From Paraconiothyrium sp. Pb-2020 (taxonomy: Eukaryota > Ascomycota > Dothideomycetes > Pleosporales > Didymosphaeriaceae): 64,000 nt of DNA. The stretch spans positions 5,456,001 through 5,520,000 of the forward strand of contig JAJUBI010000001.1 in NCBI GenBank assembly GCA_022419385.1, given 5' to 3'. Each line of letters opens with the position of its first letter. Within the stretch, counting starts at the first letter, position 1. Shown in pieces: positions 54,753 through 64,000 of this stretch. Below the pieces are notes generated by a model. The model had not been told where the DNA came from. It did not search any database and saw only the letters and a list, made by a program, of their open reading frames with translations. The position numbers and the translations under genes were made by a program.

Positions 54753-55384
54753 GTGTTGCGGTATCTTTATAGATGGTTTTTGTGCAAGCGGAAATGCGAA
54801 CCAGATACTAATCAGACTGTACTCAAGACCTTGTCGCTGGACCTAACCAGACGTTGTTATAGACCGTTCATGGTCGACCGCAAATAGTGATGGCTTTGAG
54901 CGCTATACCGCATTGGGGATGGAATGCGAAGCGGGATGAAATAGGGCGGCTTATCCGTACCGAAGCGGCCCCATCAACTCCTCGCACTACTACCCAATCG
55001 CAGCACGTGTGATTGCAGCTGTAGTCATGGTCTGGGCGTGTATAAGGGGGCTCGGAGTATCCGCTACGTCCTCACGTGTGAGCGCGCGTTCCTCGCAATC
55101 CTCACTAACACGGGCAGGTGTGATCCTACGCTAATTATTACTTCGCACCGGGCCCCTCATGTCTTAGGTATTATATGCATCGGTGTCATGCGGCTAGACT
55201 TGGAACATGCTGATGCAAAAAAAGAAGAACCTGCAGTAGAATGCATACGAAGAGATGCGGCTGAGAAGGGCTTACCCTTTTTCCATTACGAGCTACAAAG
55301 TGGCCGACGACGGTTCGGCAACACGGGGTATGACACGCACATGTGCGTTGCGGTAATGACTTATGGGGCCTAAGAGACGTACCC
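54753..55384. other. Intergenic
   Basis: 632 bp. A TATAAGG string at about 55040 on the plus strand is not followed by a convincing gene. Confidence 0.4.
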
Positions 55385-57011
55385 TCAAGCTCCGCCCCAA
55401 ATGCCATGAAAGCCATAACCCATCACGATAGGCATCTTCGCTCTCCCAAGCTCTGTCATTGTCTTCGCATCGACGACGACTAAGTTGCTTCTGCTGGTAG
55501 CCGAGTCCATTGCTATCGTCAACAAGACGCTATCATCTTCATCGTCGCTGCCGGGACGGGGTATAAAGATAGGCTCGCGTACACTCCATATGTATAGCGA
55601 TATGGTTTGAGGTGATACTTATCGTTGATTCGCGGAAGTTCAATGTTGCCAACATGGTACGGTATCTCAAGCTTGATCTTTGCTTGATGGTCATCCCCCT
55701 CTTGAACATTTCCGAAGTTTTCCAGTCGGAATCGACGGAACCTGGGAGTCAATTCGATGTTGATGTTGGGATTGTTGGGACCGACCTTGGGAAGGTGCTC
55801 GAGCCGAGCGTTTTGGAGCCACGGATTGTCAGGAAAGACGGCGAGATGGACCACGATATCTTCACCATCCTCGAAGGAGTTCACCTCATGGAAAGCGAAG
55901 AATGATGGCGCAGTGTACTTCGCTACAACGCCGCCATTCTTCTTGTTAATCACGTAGAAGAATGTAGGTCGCTCAGGGTCCCATGGCTGGATCCAATCGA
56001 GGATGGCTGAGCCTTCCCCTAGTGGAGCCCCAAGGTCTAACTACCAGATTATTTGAATCACGTAATTTTCAGTACTCGATAAAGAGTGGGTGTACGCCAG
56101 ACGCGCGTCGGTAATGTTAGCGAGGATGCGACCCTGACCGTTGGCTTCAATGGCAAAGACCTGGTAGGTTGGCGGCTCGGCTTCAAGGTTCGAGATGTAG
56201 TTGTACACCTCATGATTAAGTCCGATGCCCGGATGCGCCGATGCCAATGAAGATCTCGAATTCGAGAAGCCTGGTCCGTCGTACAGGAACAGCTCGATTG
56301 GCTCTAGCGTCACAGGGTCGATCTGCTGGAATCCATTTCCTCTATTGGTGGTTACCACCAGGTTAACCATCGGCCCAAAGTTTGTTGAGTTGCGAGACAG
56401 GCCGGGGAAGTTCTTTACGTGGGCTATCGCAATGCTGTTCTTGTCCCTATCGCCCTTGCTTCCGCTCTTGTCACGTAACGATACCTCGAATGCACCGAAG
56501 ATTGCCTTGCATGGGTCGTTGCCGAAGCTCCCGCCAGAAAACAGCCCGGTCTCCCGAACGACTGACCCCCGAACGACTGAACTAGGTGAGCGAAACCTAC
56601 ACGTACCGAAGGATGACTCACAATCTTGAATCTCATCATTCCCGTTAAGACTCTGTACGACACTTTGCCGTCCTTGATTTCGAATCGATGTTGGCGTGAG
56701 AACCCATCACAAAAGTGTTCCGAGGTAAATTTACCGACATCCCAAGTACCCTGCGCACCTCGATACAATGACACCGATACCTAAGACGGGATGTCGCCCT
56801 CGACTTCTAATCTTACTGGATCGATAACCTCAGGGGTGGCGTAGAAGCCTAGCGCTAAAGGACTGATACCTTCTGGTGGAAGTCCATTGTACAGCGGAAA
56901 GATGTCAAGCTCACTGTGCTGAGGCAGGAAGTCAGGCTTGAAGTTGTGGAAGGCGCACGCCGGCGCTGCGCCAGTGAGCATAAGAGCAAGATAGGCCGAA
57001 GCGCGGCGCAT
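55385..57011 (-). pseudogene. Carotenoid (RPE65-type) oxygenase, broken by stops and an internal loss
   Basis: Similarity runs over most of the family on the minus strand: signal-like start MRRASAYLALMLTGAAPACA, then LYRGAQGTWDVGKFTSEHF, DGFSRQHRFEIKDGKVSYR, SFGNDPCKAIFGAFEV, FGPMVNLVVTTNRGNGFQQI, ANITDARLAYTHSLSSTENY, FAFHEVNSFEDGED, IELTPRFRRFRLENFG and the end GYGFHGIWGGA. In-frame TAG codons lie at 56781-56783 (after GDIPS, where relatives have Trp) and 56041-56043 (after VIQIIW, where relatives have Gln). Frame changes occur near 56690-56560, partly explicable by a 40-nt intron, and between YRYTYGVY and REPIFIPRPG, where relatives carry more sequence. Active members cleave carotenoids or stilbenes using iron held by four His. 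This copy should not make a full enzyme unless stops are read through. Confidence 0.8.
56553..56580. repeat. 15-bp tandem duplication inside the broken oxygenase
   Basis: cccgaacgactga occurs twice with a 15-base period (56553-56565 and 56568-56580). It keeps frame but inserts five residues (read on the minus strand as SVVRG-SVVRE) before RETG, and adds to the damage in this copy. Confidence 0.75.
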
Positions 57012-58004
57012 CTTGATCGAGGAGCGAGGACGGTTGTACTGTGGCCAGGTAATTTGAGAACTTCTCGACGCCTCTTATAGCTTCTTTTCAAGAGAAGGGG
57101 GCATGAAGAGAGCGATTAGGACAGACCTGTCTCTCGCAACTCACTCCTACTCCGGATGGCACCAGGCGAGCAAAGTCCTCTTGACATTGGCATTAGAGGC
57201 GCAGGACCGGTCTCGCCAGCGGCGGGACCAAAGATGCCCATTAGTAGAGGACTGCCAAGAGAGTCTATAGGGGAAGGGTAAGCAGTTCGTTGTGTAGATC
57301 TGTTGTAGATGCACCAGCACGCTGATACGCTTCTCCACTTTAGTCCGGTGCCCACGCCTAGAAGAGGAATATTTGGTCAGAACAGGAGCAGCGAGAGTGA
57401 GATTGCTCTACTATGTCGTCCGATGAGCGTTCTGCAAAAAGGTCTGCAAGCGTGTCTGGATCATTTCCTATGGCATATTGCGAATACTACGTAGGCAGAT
57501 TTCAGAGGTCTTGCTGTACGTTGTGCGTGCCAGTGTGGAATTAACCTCTACTACTATCACAAAGTAGTTCAAACGATTTTACTGGGCCTTGATCCCCTCT
57601 CGTACGCAAACATCTATAAACAACTAAGCAGTACGGGAGTTCCATCGAAAAAGAGTTACTTAAAGCGGCCAACATTTTGCGCGTAAGCAGACGCATGCAC
57701 TACGCACTGACGGCGTCGAGTCGCTTCAGCCCTCGGTGGGGGGTGAGCCACGGAAGGATTACACCATTGCTTGTACGAATTGGGGCTTGCAATTGTTGTC
57801 GATCGCTATCTCAGGACAACAACGAGGTTTCCTTTGTTCGTTGTATGTCTACTTTCTGGATCGCATTGACTGTGGAATGCTGGTATCTCTCATTGAACGC
57901 TATGCTCGCTACAGCTGAAAACTATCGCAGGAACGATGCAGTGCTCGAACATCTAGGATGCACCCCCCAAGATGACTATTTCAGTCTTTACTATCTTCCA
58001 CACT
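57012..58004. other. Intergenic
   Basis: About 1 kb. A minus-strand piece reading GSPLLMGIFGPAAGETGPAP at about 57260-57200 looks protein-like but has no start or splice context, so it may be a remnant. Nothing else. Confidence 0.35.
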
Positions 58005-59670
58005 TTAGTGTCCACCCATCGATTTCTCGACCTTGAGAAGCTGGCCAGCGGCCTTGCGTTCTTTCCTCAGCTTGCGGGCCTCACTGACCATCTTAAACGT
58101 TGGTTTATCGAACACTTCGGTGGTTTCGTCAATAGTCAGACCGGAAACTTCAGGGTAGAAGAAAATGATAAGAATCCAGCCGATGAAGCAGATGGCAGCG
58201 TAGAAGCCAAAAGTTCCGCAAGGAGTGAGCGAGTGCATCTGGGTGAGGAACGTAGAAGAAACAATGACTGTAGCAGGTCAGTTACTGTACTTGTTTTCAC
58301 GCTGAAGTGGATGACATACCGTTGGAAGCCCAGCAAGAGCAGGTAAGCCACATTGTACCCATGCTTCGCACCTCATGGCTAAAGAAGTCGGTGCTCATCC
58401 AGGCAGTGTTTCCCACAGTGACACCGTAGAAGATGACGAACCAGATGATGAAAACTAACACAACAATAGCAGCCGTGGAAACAGTCGACTGCTCAAGCTC
58501 AAGTGTTGCAGCGTTGATTGGTATGTAGACGAATGCTACAGCTACAGCGAGCAGCCCAGCTGACATACCCCAGGACAAGGTAACGAGTATTTTACGGCGG
58601 CCGCAGGGATCGACGACAAAACCATTGATGGCGGTCATTACGAAGTTGGTTCCGGCAACAACGAGACCAACGGCAGTGGGGTTCGAGAAACCGACGAGTG
58701 CAAATAGCGTGGACGAGTAGTACATAAGCGTGTTGAATCCGGACATTTGCGAGATGACCATTAGACCGCATGCTACAACAAGGGCGCGGAAATTCCGTGG
58801 AACCGTATGCAGCTCCATGATGATCTGCCAACGAGTTTTCCCTTCAGTGACTGTTAGGTCTTGCTCAATGGAAGACTTGATGAGGCGGATCTTGTTGTTG
58901 ATTTGTTCCTCAGTAGCGGAGTGAAAGACACGCGCAAAAACCTTCTTCGCTTCATCTTCGCGTCCGCGGAAGATCAATTGACGAGGTGACTCCGGGCAGA
59001 AAGGTAGCAGGCAAGCCAATGCGATTGAAGGAACACCGCCGAGACCGACCATGTACCTCCAACCATTCGGGACGTGCGCGAATCCAGCTCCAATGGCGTA
59101 AGAGATGACTTGACCACCAGTAATGGACATGTTATTAAGACCAATCATGCGTCCCCTATACTTAGTGGGCGCGATCTCGGCTATGTACAGAGGCGCGATC
59201 ATAGCAGCTGAGCCGACGCCGAGACCGACGATCAGACGACCGACGCACATCTGAGCAAAGGTGTATGATGCTCCCTGAAGAATCGCACCAATAGTGAAAA
59301 GTGCGCACCCAACGTAGATGCCCGCCTTGCGACCGTACTTGTCGGCAGTGAGACCGGCCATGATGGCACCGAAGAAAGCTCCACCAGAACACAAGGAGGT
59401 GATAGCTTCCTTCTCTCCTGCGTTCATGATGTGGCCATCGAGGTCGGTACCCAGATAAACGAGAACGGCTGATATGATTCCAGTGTCGTAGCCAAAGAGC
59501 GCACCGGCTATCGAGGCAGTGAGTGTGACGAGCCAAACGAATTTGCCTGTTGGTGTCTGTTCGATGGAATCCAGCTCGAGGATGTCGAGTTGGTTGGAGA
59601 CGGCGACATCTTCGGTATACTCGTTGTGCATCGCGAGCTTCTTAGCATCCTTGACCTCCGTGATAGTCAT
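58005..59670 (-). CDS. MFS sugar transporter, myo-inositol (ITR) type
   Basis: Two exons (59670-58320 and 58267-58005; 52-nt intron with CTGAC branch) give 537 residues with 12 membrane helices. Sugar-porter signatures are present: GYDTGIISAVLVYLGTDL in helix 1, LTADKYGRKAGIYVG, RLIVGLGVGSAAMIAPLYIAE, CPESPRQLIFRGREDEAKKV, FVVDPCGRRKILV, and FFYPEVSGLTIDETTEVF at the end of helix 12. NMSITGGQVISYAIGAGFAH and VPNGWRYMVGLGGVPS resemble fungal inositol transporters more than hexose carriers. It should import myo-inositol or a close polyol at the plasma membrane by proton symport. Both termini are charged and cytosolic. I start at 59670 (MTITEVKDAKKL); an upstream ATG at 59847 would add unlikely leader sequence. 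Confidence 0.9.
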
Positions 59671-61594
59671 GGTGAGCGAGGGCGAATAAGAAAGAATTGA
59701 ATGATCTTGGTGGACTGTCAGTGCGATCTGTGAAGGCTGAAGTGAAGAAGTTGGGAGGGTTTCTCCATGTATTTGTATCCCCTGGTCTGGAGATTGTCGT
59801 CTAGACCGTGGAGTGATCCACATTCTCCAGTCTGGGGTCGGTTCCAATGATGCGGGCTCCCACCATGGGATAACTTACTACGTTGGGCTTTCGGCGACAC
59901 ATGCGTCGTCGCGCTCCACAAAACCCCACGGGGAAACCACTCAACGTGAGACCCACATGTTCTCAGCTCGTACCAGTCGGTTACTACCGGGCACACGTCG
60001 CGGGTCTAGATGATCAAAACAATTCTCGCCATTTGAGAAATGCATGCACCTCGATTTGGCGCGAATTTGCCTCGACGAGAAGGGTGCGGGCCAAAACCTC
60101 GGTGGAGGGTGAGGGCACGGACGGGGCTCCGCGAGTTAAAGTGCGGGGATCCAAGTCCGCGTAAGCAAGTTTGCCGTAGAACACCATCACCTGCGGAATA
60201 TCCTGCCACTCTCAGCTTGCGATGCTCTACATTTCGTTCATCTAGATATGCTAGGGACTTTAAGGCGTTTCCACGGGATGCCACCAATTCACGCCATCCA
60301 GATGTCCATGCGTTCCAGACCAAAGTCAACTGCTAGTCGCTGAACATTGATATTCAGTCTTTGTAGCCACGTCGTTCCTGAGCGTCATTCTGGATCAGGA
60401 AGCGTAACCCGACATCGAAATGCGTTGCAGCCTCACCACGATCGGATCGGATACCAAGATCTCGGTTATCAAATCTTCAGCAAACGAATAAGAGTCTAAT
60501 CTCGGCGACAGCCTGAAAATCAGACCTACCGAAAGCAAGTGTGACGAATTGTCAACCCGGTTCGCGGAATTCTTGGGTTGAACTAGAAATGGGACCTTCG
60601 GGCAGGCGACTTGCACTACAGGGGAATGAACAGAAAGCCGCATTTGCCCAATGTATCCCCATCCTATGAGGCATGGGCACGAGCCGACGTAAAAGGCGTA
60701 GCCACCTACCTGAAAGCGTACCGGCTTCAAAAGTATTGACTTCCTTTCGTACAGCTCAGGAGTGCACCCAAACCGGTCCGGACGAATCCTCCCTGCACGT
60801 CTGATGCGTTTGGCAACAACAAGTGATAGATCCAAGAGTGCCCATGAGCCAGGTCGCCGGTAGCGAAAGCTAAGGCTACTGATCATCGAAATGGCTAAGC
60901 CCTCGCCCTGCGCCGCTTCGACTCTTCATTGCCTTTCGAGCCTTGCTTTGTCACGATGACAATTTATAGCGGACTGAGATCACTGTGCTTGGATTAAGTC
61001 ATGTTCCTTAGTTATCGAGTGTCTTGATTGGCAATTCTTCTTAGGTTGCGAGTGGCGGAACTCAACGCCTCGTAGACGACCGGCCGCTCAAGACTTTCGA
61101 ACCCTAGACTATCGACCGAAGAAACACATAAAGTGCCGTAACACAGTACACACCAACGAACACATTTTGCCCCAGTCTGAGCTAACGATTTGCCTTAGAC
61201 CTGGTGACTAACATTGTTAGCCGTATTGAAGAATGGAACTTCGACGAATGTTATCGCGAGTAAGGGGCCAGATCGAGTTCCGCCTCCATTTACGGCAGCG
61301 GACAGTCGCACGAGTCCTGACACTGCAGATATTGATACACAACACTCGTGGAAGCTTCTTCGGATAGAACCATCACTGTACATACCGTTAACGCTCGATA
61401 GTCATCGTAGCTAGTGCAACGAGTCAAGGATTTCACATCTAACATAAGGTGTGAAGCGCAATTTCAGAAGACCAAAAGTACTGTATTAAAAAAGGTGGCC
61501 AGCACCTGTAAGCTTATTCGTACAGCAGGACCGACACTCACCCTTAACATGACACCCCTCACCAGCCGAGCTGTACTAATTACCTCGACTAACG
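59671..61594. other. Long gene-poor region
   Basis: About 1.9 kb upstream of the transporter. A 163-codon minus-strand frame at 60395-60886 starts with ATG but has no family resemblance and a random-looking composition. No rRNA, tRNA or transposon ends found by eye. Confidence 0.4.
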
Positions 61595-62269
61595 TTACAA
61601 AGCGATTCCATATTGAATATCCTCCCAAACGTCCTCTTCCGGCCCTTCACCAGTAGCACCGCGCATCTTCGACCCGCGCCCCTGAGAGCCTCCAAACATG
61701 CCATTGGCATCAGTATACACAGGTCCAGTATACTTGAACCTGAAAGGCTCTGCATAACCTTCCTCTGAATACTCTGGAAACCTATTAGCGAAGCATATAC
61801 ACATCCTCGAATAGTGACCCGGTGCATTATCACAAATCGGCCCATCATTAATCTGATATGGAGTGCCCGGCAAACGCAACCCCGCACGCTCCTCCGTGCT
61901 ACGCGGCGGAATATTAGTCAGTGGCTCAGCGAAACGCACATTCGCCCCGTAGACCTTGGGCTCAATTACGGCGGTGACGACAGGGTGGACGAAACGCACC
62001 TTACTGTCCTTGCGGCCCTGGGAGGGGACAGAGTCTGGAATTGGCTTAACAATTTTAGACGAGACGCATGGGAGGGACGAAGAAGAAGAGATTCGGCCTG
62101 CCTGGCTCCGGTTACGGCGGGTGTTCATGTACGTTTCACTCGCATGGCGGATTCCCGTGAAGGAAGAGAGGTCCATGTTCTCTGCTTGAAGGTTTAGTCG
62201 GCTGGAAGCGTTGCGGCGGTGAGCCAGACAAGGGCGCTTGCTAGGTGCAGACTGTGTAGCAAAAGACAT
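61595..62269 (-). CDS. Hypothetical protein, 224 aa
   Basis: Single exon starting MSFATQSAPSKRPCLAHRRN. It is basic and Ser-rich in the first half. The second half holds short conserved-looking pieces: FVHPVVTAVIEPKVYGANVR, GTPYQINDGPICDNAPGHYS, FPEYSEEGYAEPFRFKYTGP and an acidic end EGPEEDVWEDIQYGIAL. No enzyme domain is known to me; no signal peptide or membrane helix. An in-frame ATG at 62374 (MVDTYSTTYKPP) would add 35 residues and cannot be excluded. Confidence 0.6.
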   Translation of the reverse strand: MSFATQSAPSKRPCLAHRRNASSRLNLQAENMDLSSFTGIRHASETYMNTRRNRSQAGRISSSSSLPCVSSKIVKPIPDSVPSQGRKDSKVRFVHPVVTAVIEPKVYGANVRFAEPLTNIPPRSTEERAGLRLPGTPYQINDGPICDNAPGHYSRMCICFANRFPEYSEEGYAEPFRFKYTGPVYTDANGMFGGSQGRGSKMRGATGEGPEEDVWEDIQYGIAL

Positions 62270-62557
62270 TTCGTGGATGTGGAAATGCTTCGGTCCTCGA
62301 TCGGTCGACCTGCGTTTTGCGATTGTCAAGCGATGGATCGGAGGCTTATATGTGGTGCTGTATGTGTCAACCATACGGCTCACAATGCGGTGGAACAATG
62401 AAGAATGACCCCTGCTAATCGACCAGATAAGCAAACAATGTTGCAAGAGTTATGGTACTCCAGATGTTCTGTGTTAACAACGTCAATGATAAGCTGCTCG
62501 CACTTTCCGTGCGTCTCTTTCAAGGAAGAATCACAACTTTCGAGATTTCTCCGTCGT

Positions 62558-63855
62558 TCATGCCCTCGCAGAACCTGACATCGTACTCTCACTCGCTAAG
62601 TTATTATGCACAGTACTATGCATCGTACTCGCTAATGTACTCTCCACAGTGCCCATCTCGCTCCATTCGGCAGTGCCGCCTACACTCGCCATTTCCTCTA
62701 CGCTTGCCCCCGGTTCCATCGTTGTCGACTTGATCACCACCCTTCTCCTCCGCCCAGCCTCATCTCTCTGCCTTCCCTCCTCCCTCCTATTCTGCACAAA
62801 CAGCATGCGAAAAGACCCGATGGATGCAACCACGATCGCAATATTCGTCTCAGCACCACTCCATACAAGCACCCACGGGGAATCCATCTGCTTCGTAACG
62901 CCAATCGTGGATAACGCGGCGCGAACAATGGCGAAGGTTATGGTAATGAGGACGAGGGAGAAGACCCCAGCGAGAGCGAGGGACTGGCGCAGCGGAATCC
63001 GCGAACGCCAGAGTATGTTGAGCGGGATCGTCATAACTGTAATTGGCATCAGTTCTCCCCTATTCGTAACCAAACACCAAGCAAAGCGAAATGTGGCACT
63101 TACTGAGGATATCCGTCACCACATCCAACACCACATTGACCTTCATGTTCACAAAACTCATTGTCTGCTCCCCCGTGCAATACGGTTGCATGATTTGCTC
63201 GTACGTCCCGAAACTACACATGTACGGATACGTCGCAAATGTCGCGCAATAGGCCAACATGGTAAATGTTGTGACGCCCCACCAGTGCCATTTCATGCCA
63301 GTGATAAGGCGAGGCCCGAGCCGGTAGAAGAAAAGCAGGAAGGAGAGCTTGACACACCACAGCGAGGTGCACATGAGCATGTAGCAGATGTTGACGCCGT
63401 GGGCGTATTTGCGCACGTAATTGAGGAGATTGGGATCGAAATTCGTGGGGTCAATGGGCTCGAGCGTAAGATGCATTGTCCAGTCTAATAAGTGTTACTA
63501 GATGGTGACGGTCTTAGAGGGTAGTGTGTACACATAGAATCTACCATCCAGATAGACACAGCGCCCATGGCGGCTGCAGAGAGCCACGCGAGCAGCGCAA
63601 AGAGGTCGTCTGAGGAGAAGCACCTGAATGTCTTCCATCTGGTCCAATATCGAAGGAGTAAGAAGCAGAAGGAGAAGCCTATCATGGCCCACATGATGGG
63701 CTGCCTACCGTCAGTTGGACTCGATCGAAAGCATGATGGAACTAAGAATGACGTACCAGGAAGTCCTTTTGCTTCACGCGTATGGTATCGAAACCATAAT
63801 GCTCCATGCCGGTGCCTCTCCCCACCACAAGAACCTCCAGACCCATTTCAGTCAT
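62558..63855 (-). CDS. SAT4/Pth11-type integral membrane protein
   Basis: Four exons (63855-63757, 63700-63532, 63484-63104, 63036-62558) give 375 residues. Fungal rhodopsin-domain features: PIMWAMIGFSFCFLLLRYWT, then FRCFSSDDLFALLAWLSAAA with the DD mark, YVRKYAHGVNICYMLMCTSL, WCVKLSFLLFFYRLGPRLI, then VNVVLDVVTDILIMTIPLNI and WVLVWSGAETNIAIVVASIG near the last helix. The tail after about residue 280 is soluble, basic then Ser/Thr-rich. Introns of 47-67 nt all keep frame. The first exon is short (MTEMGLEVLVVGRGTGMEHY), so the N-terminus is the least secure. Likely a plasma-membrane sensor-like protein of unknown ligand; there is no CFEM domain. Confidence 0.85.
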
Positions 63856-64000
63856 CGTTGACTATCATATCAACGAGACGCAGGAGAAAGCTGTTATGGC
63901 GAGACGCCTCCGTTACGAGGAACCGAGGATCATGAAGTCGGCAGACTGTGGGCAGAGCCGTTCCCCGCCTCAAAAGGAACTGTGCCCGTCTGTCGGCACG

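Noticed and set aside
59671..59847. N-terminal extension of the inositol transporter from ATG 59847
   Set aside because: The extra 59 residues look like leader sequence and lack resemblance to transporter N-termini.
60395..60886. 163-codon minus-strand frame
   Set aside because: Composition looks random and no domain or splice signals were seen.

Overview
The window is nuclear DNA of a filamentous ascomycete, most likely a Dothideomycete (the class is inferred from gene content, not proven). Most genes carry short GT-AG introns of about 45-70 nt with CTAAC/CTGAC-type branch sites. Both strands are used without operons. There are Pth11/SAT4-type rhodopsin-fold membrane proteins, a class II eIF4E, a CTK1 kinase with an RS-rich N-terminus, an intron-containing tRNA-Lys, and a carotenoid oxygenase broken by nonsense codons of the type left by RIP. 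I joined exons by eye; for every spliced model called as a gene I checked that the summed exon length is a multiple of three.

Layout. 1-9 kb: the 3' part of a glutathione S-transferase, a secreted DJ-1/PfpI protein, a 1157-aa membrane-anchored disordered protein, a SAT4-type membrane protein and tRNA-Lys(CTT). 9-20 kb: CTK1 on the minus strand, then GTP cyclohydrolase I, an unknown 502-aa protein and a CorA-like transporter. 20-34 kb: acetoacetyl-CoA synthetase with an 18-nt microexon, a disordered protein, sparse DNA with two mutually antisense candidate small genes, a GFA-fold protein, an F-box/ankyrin-like protein and a small helical protein. 34-46 kb: a candidate gene of unknown type whose 5' end I cannot resolve, a gamma-glutamylcyclotransferase-fold protein, an ANY1-type PQ-loop protein, a five-exon ULP2-type SUMO protease and a 4EHP-like eIF4E. 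46-64 kb: PP1 inhibitor-2 (GLC8), an M18 aspartyl aminopeptidase, a 1.4-kb non-coding array of diverged motifs, an EthD protein, the carotenoid oxygenase pseudogene, a myo-inositol-type transporter, an unknown protein and a second SAT4-type membrane protein.

The genes are mainly unlinked housekeeping functions: transcription elongation (CTK1), translation (eIF4E, tRNA), SUMO removal (ULP2), PP1 regulation (GLC8), pteridine synthesis (FOL2), ketone-body or leucine breakdown (acetoacetyl-CoA synthetase) and peptide turnover. I see no biosynthetic gene cluster. The best leads for something undescribed are the motif array at 52.4-53.8 kb, the candidate multi-exon gene at 34.7-35.6 kb, and the decayed repeat around 23.6-24.1 kb.
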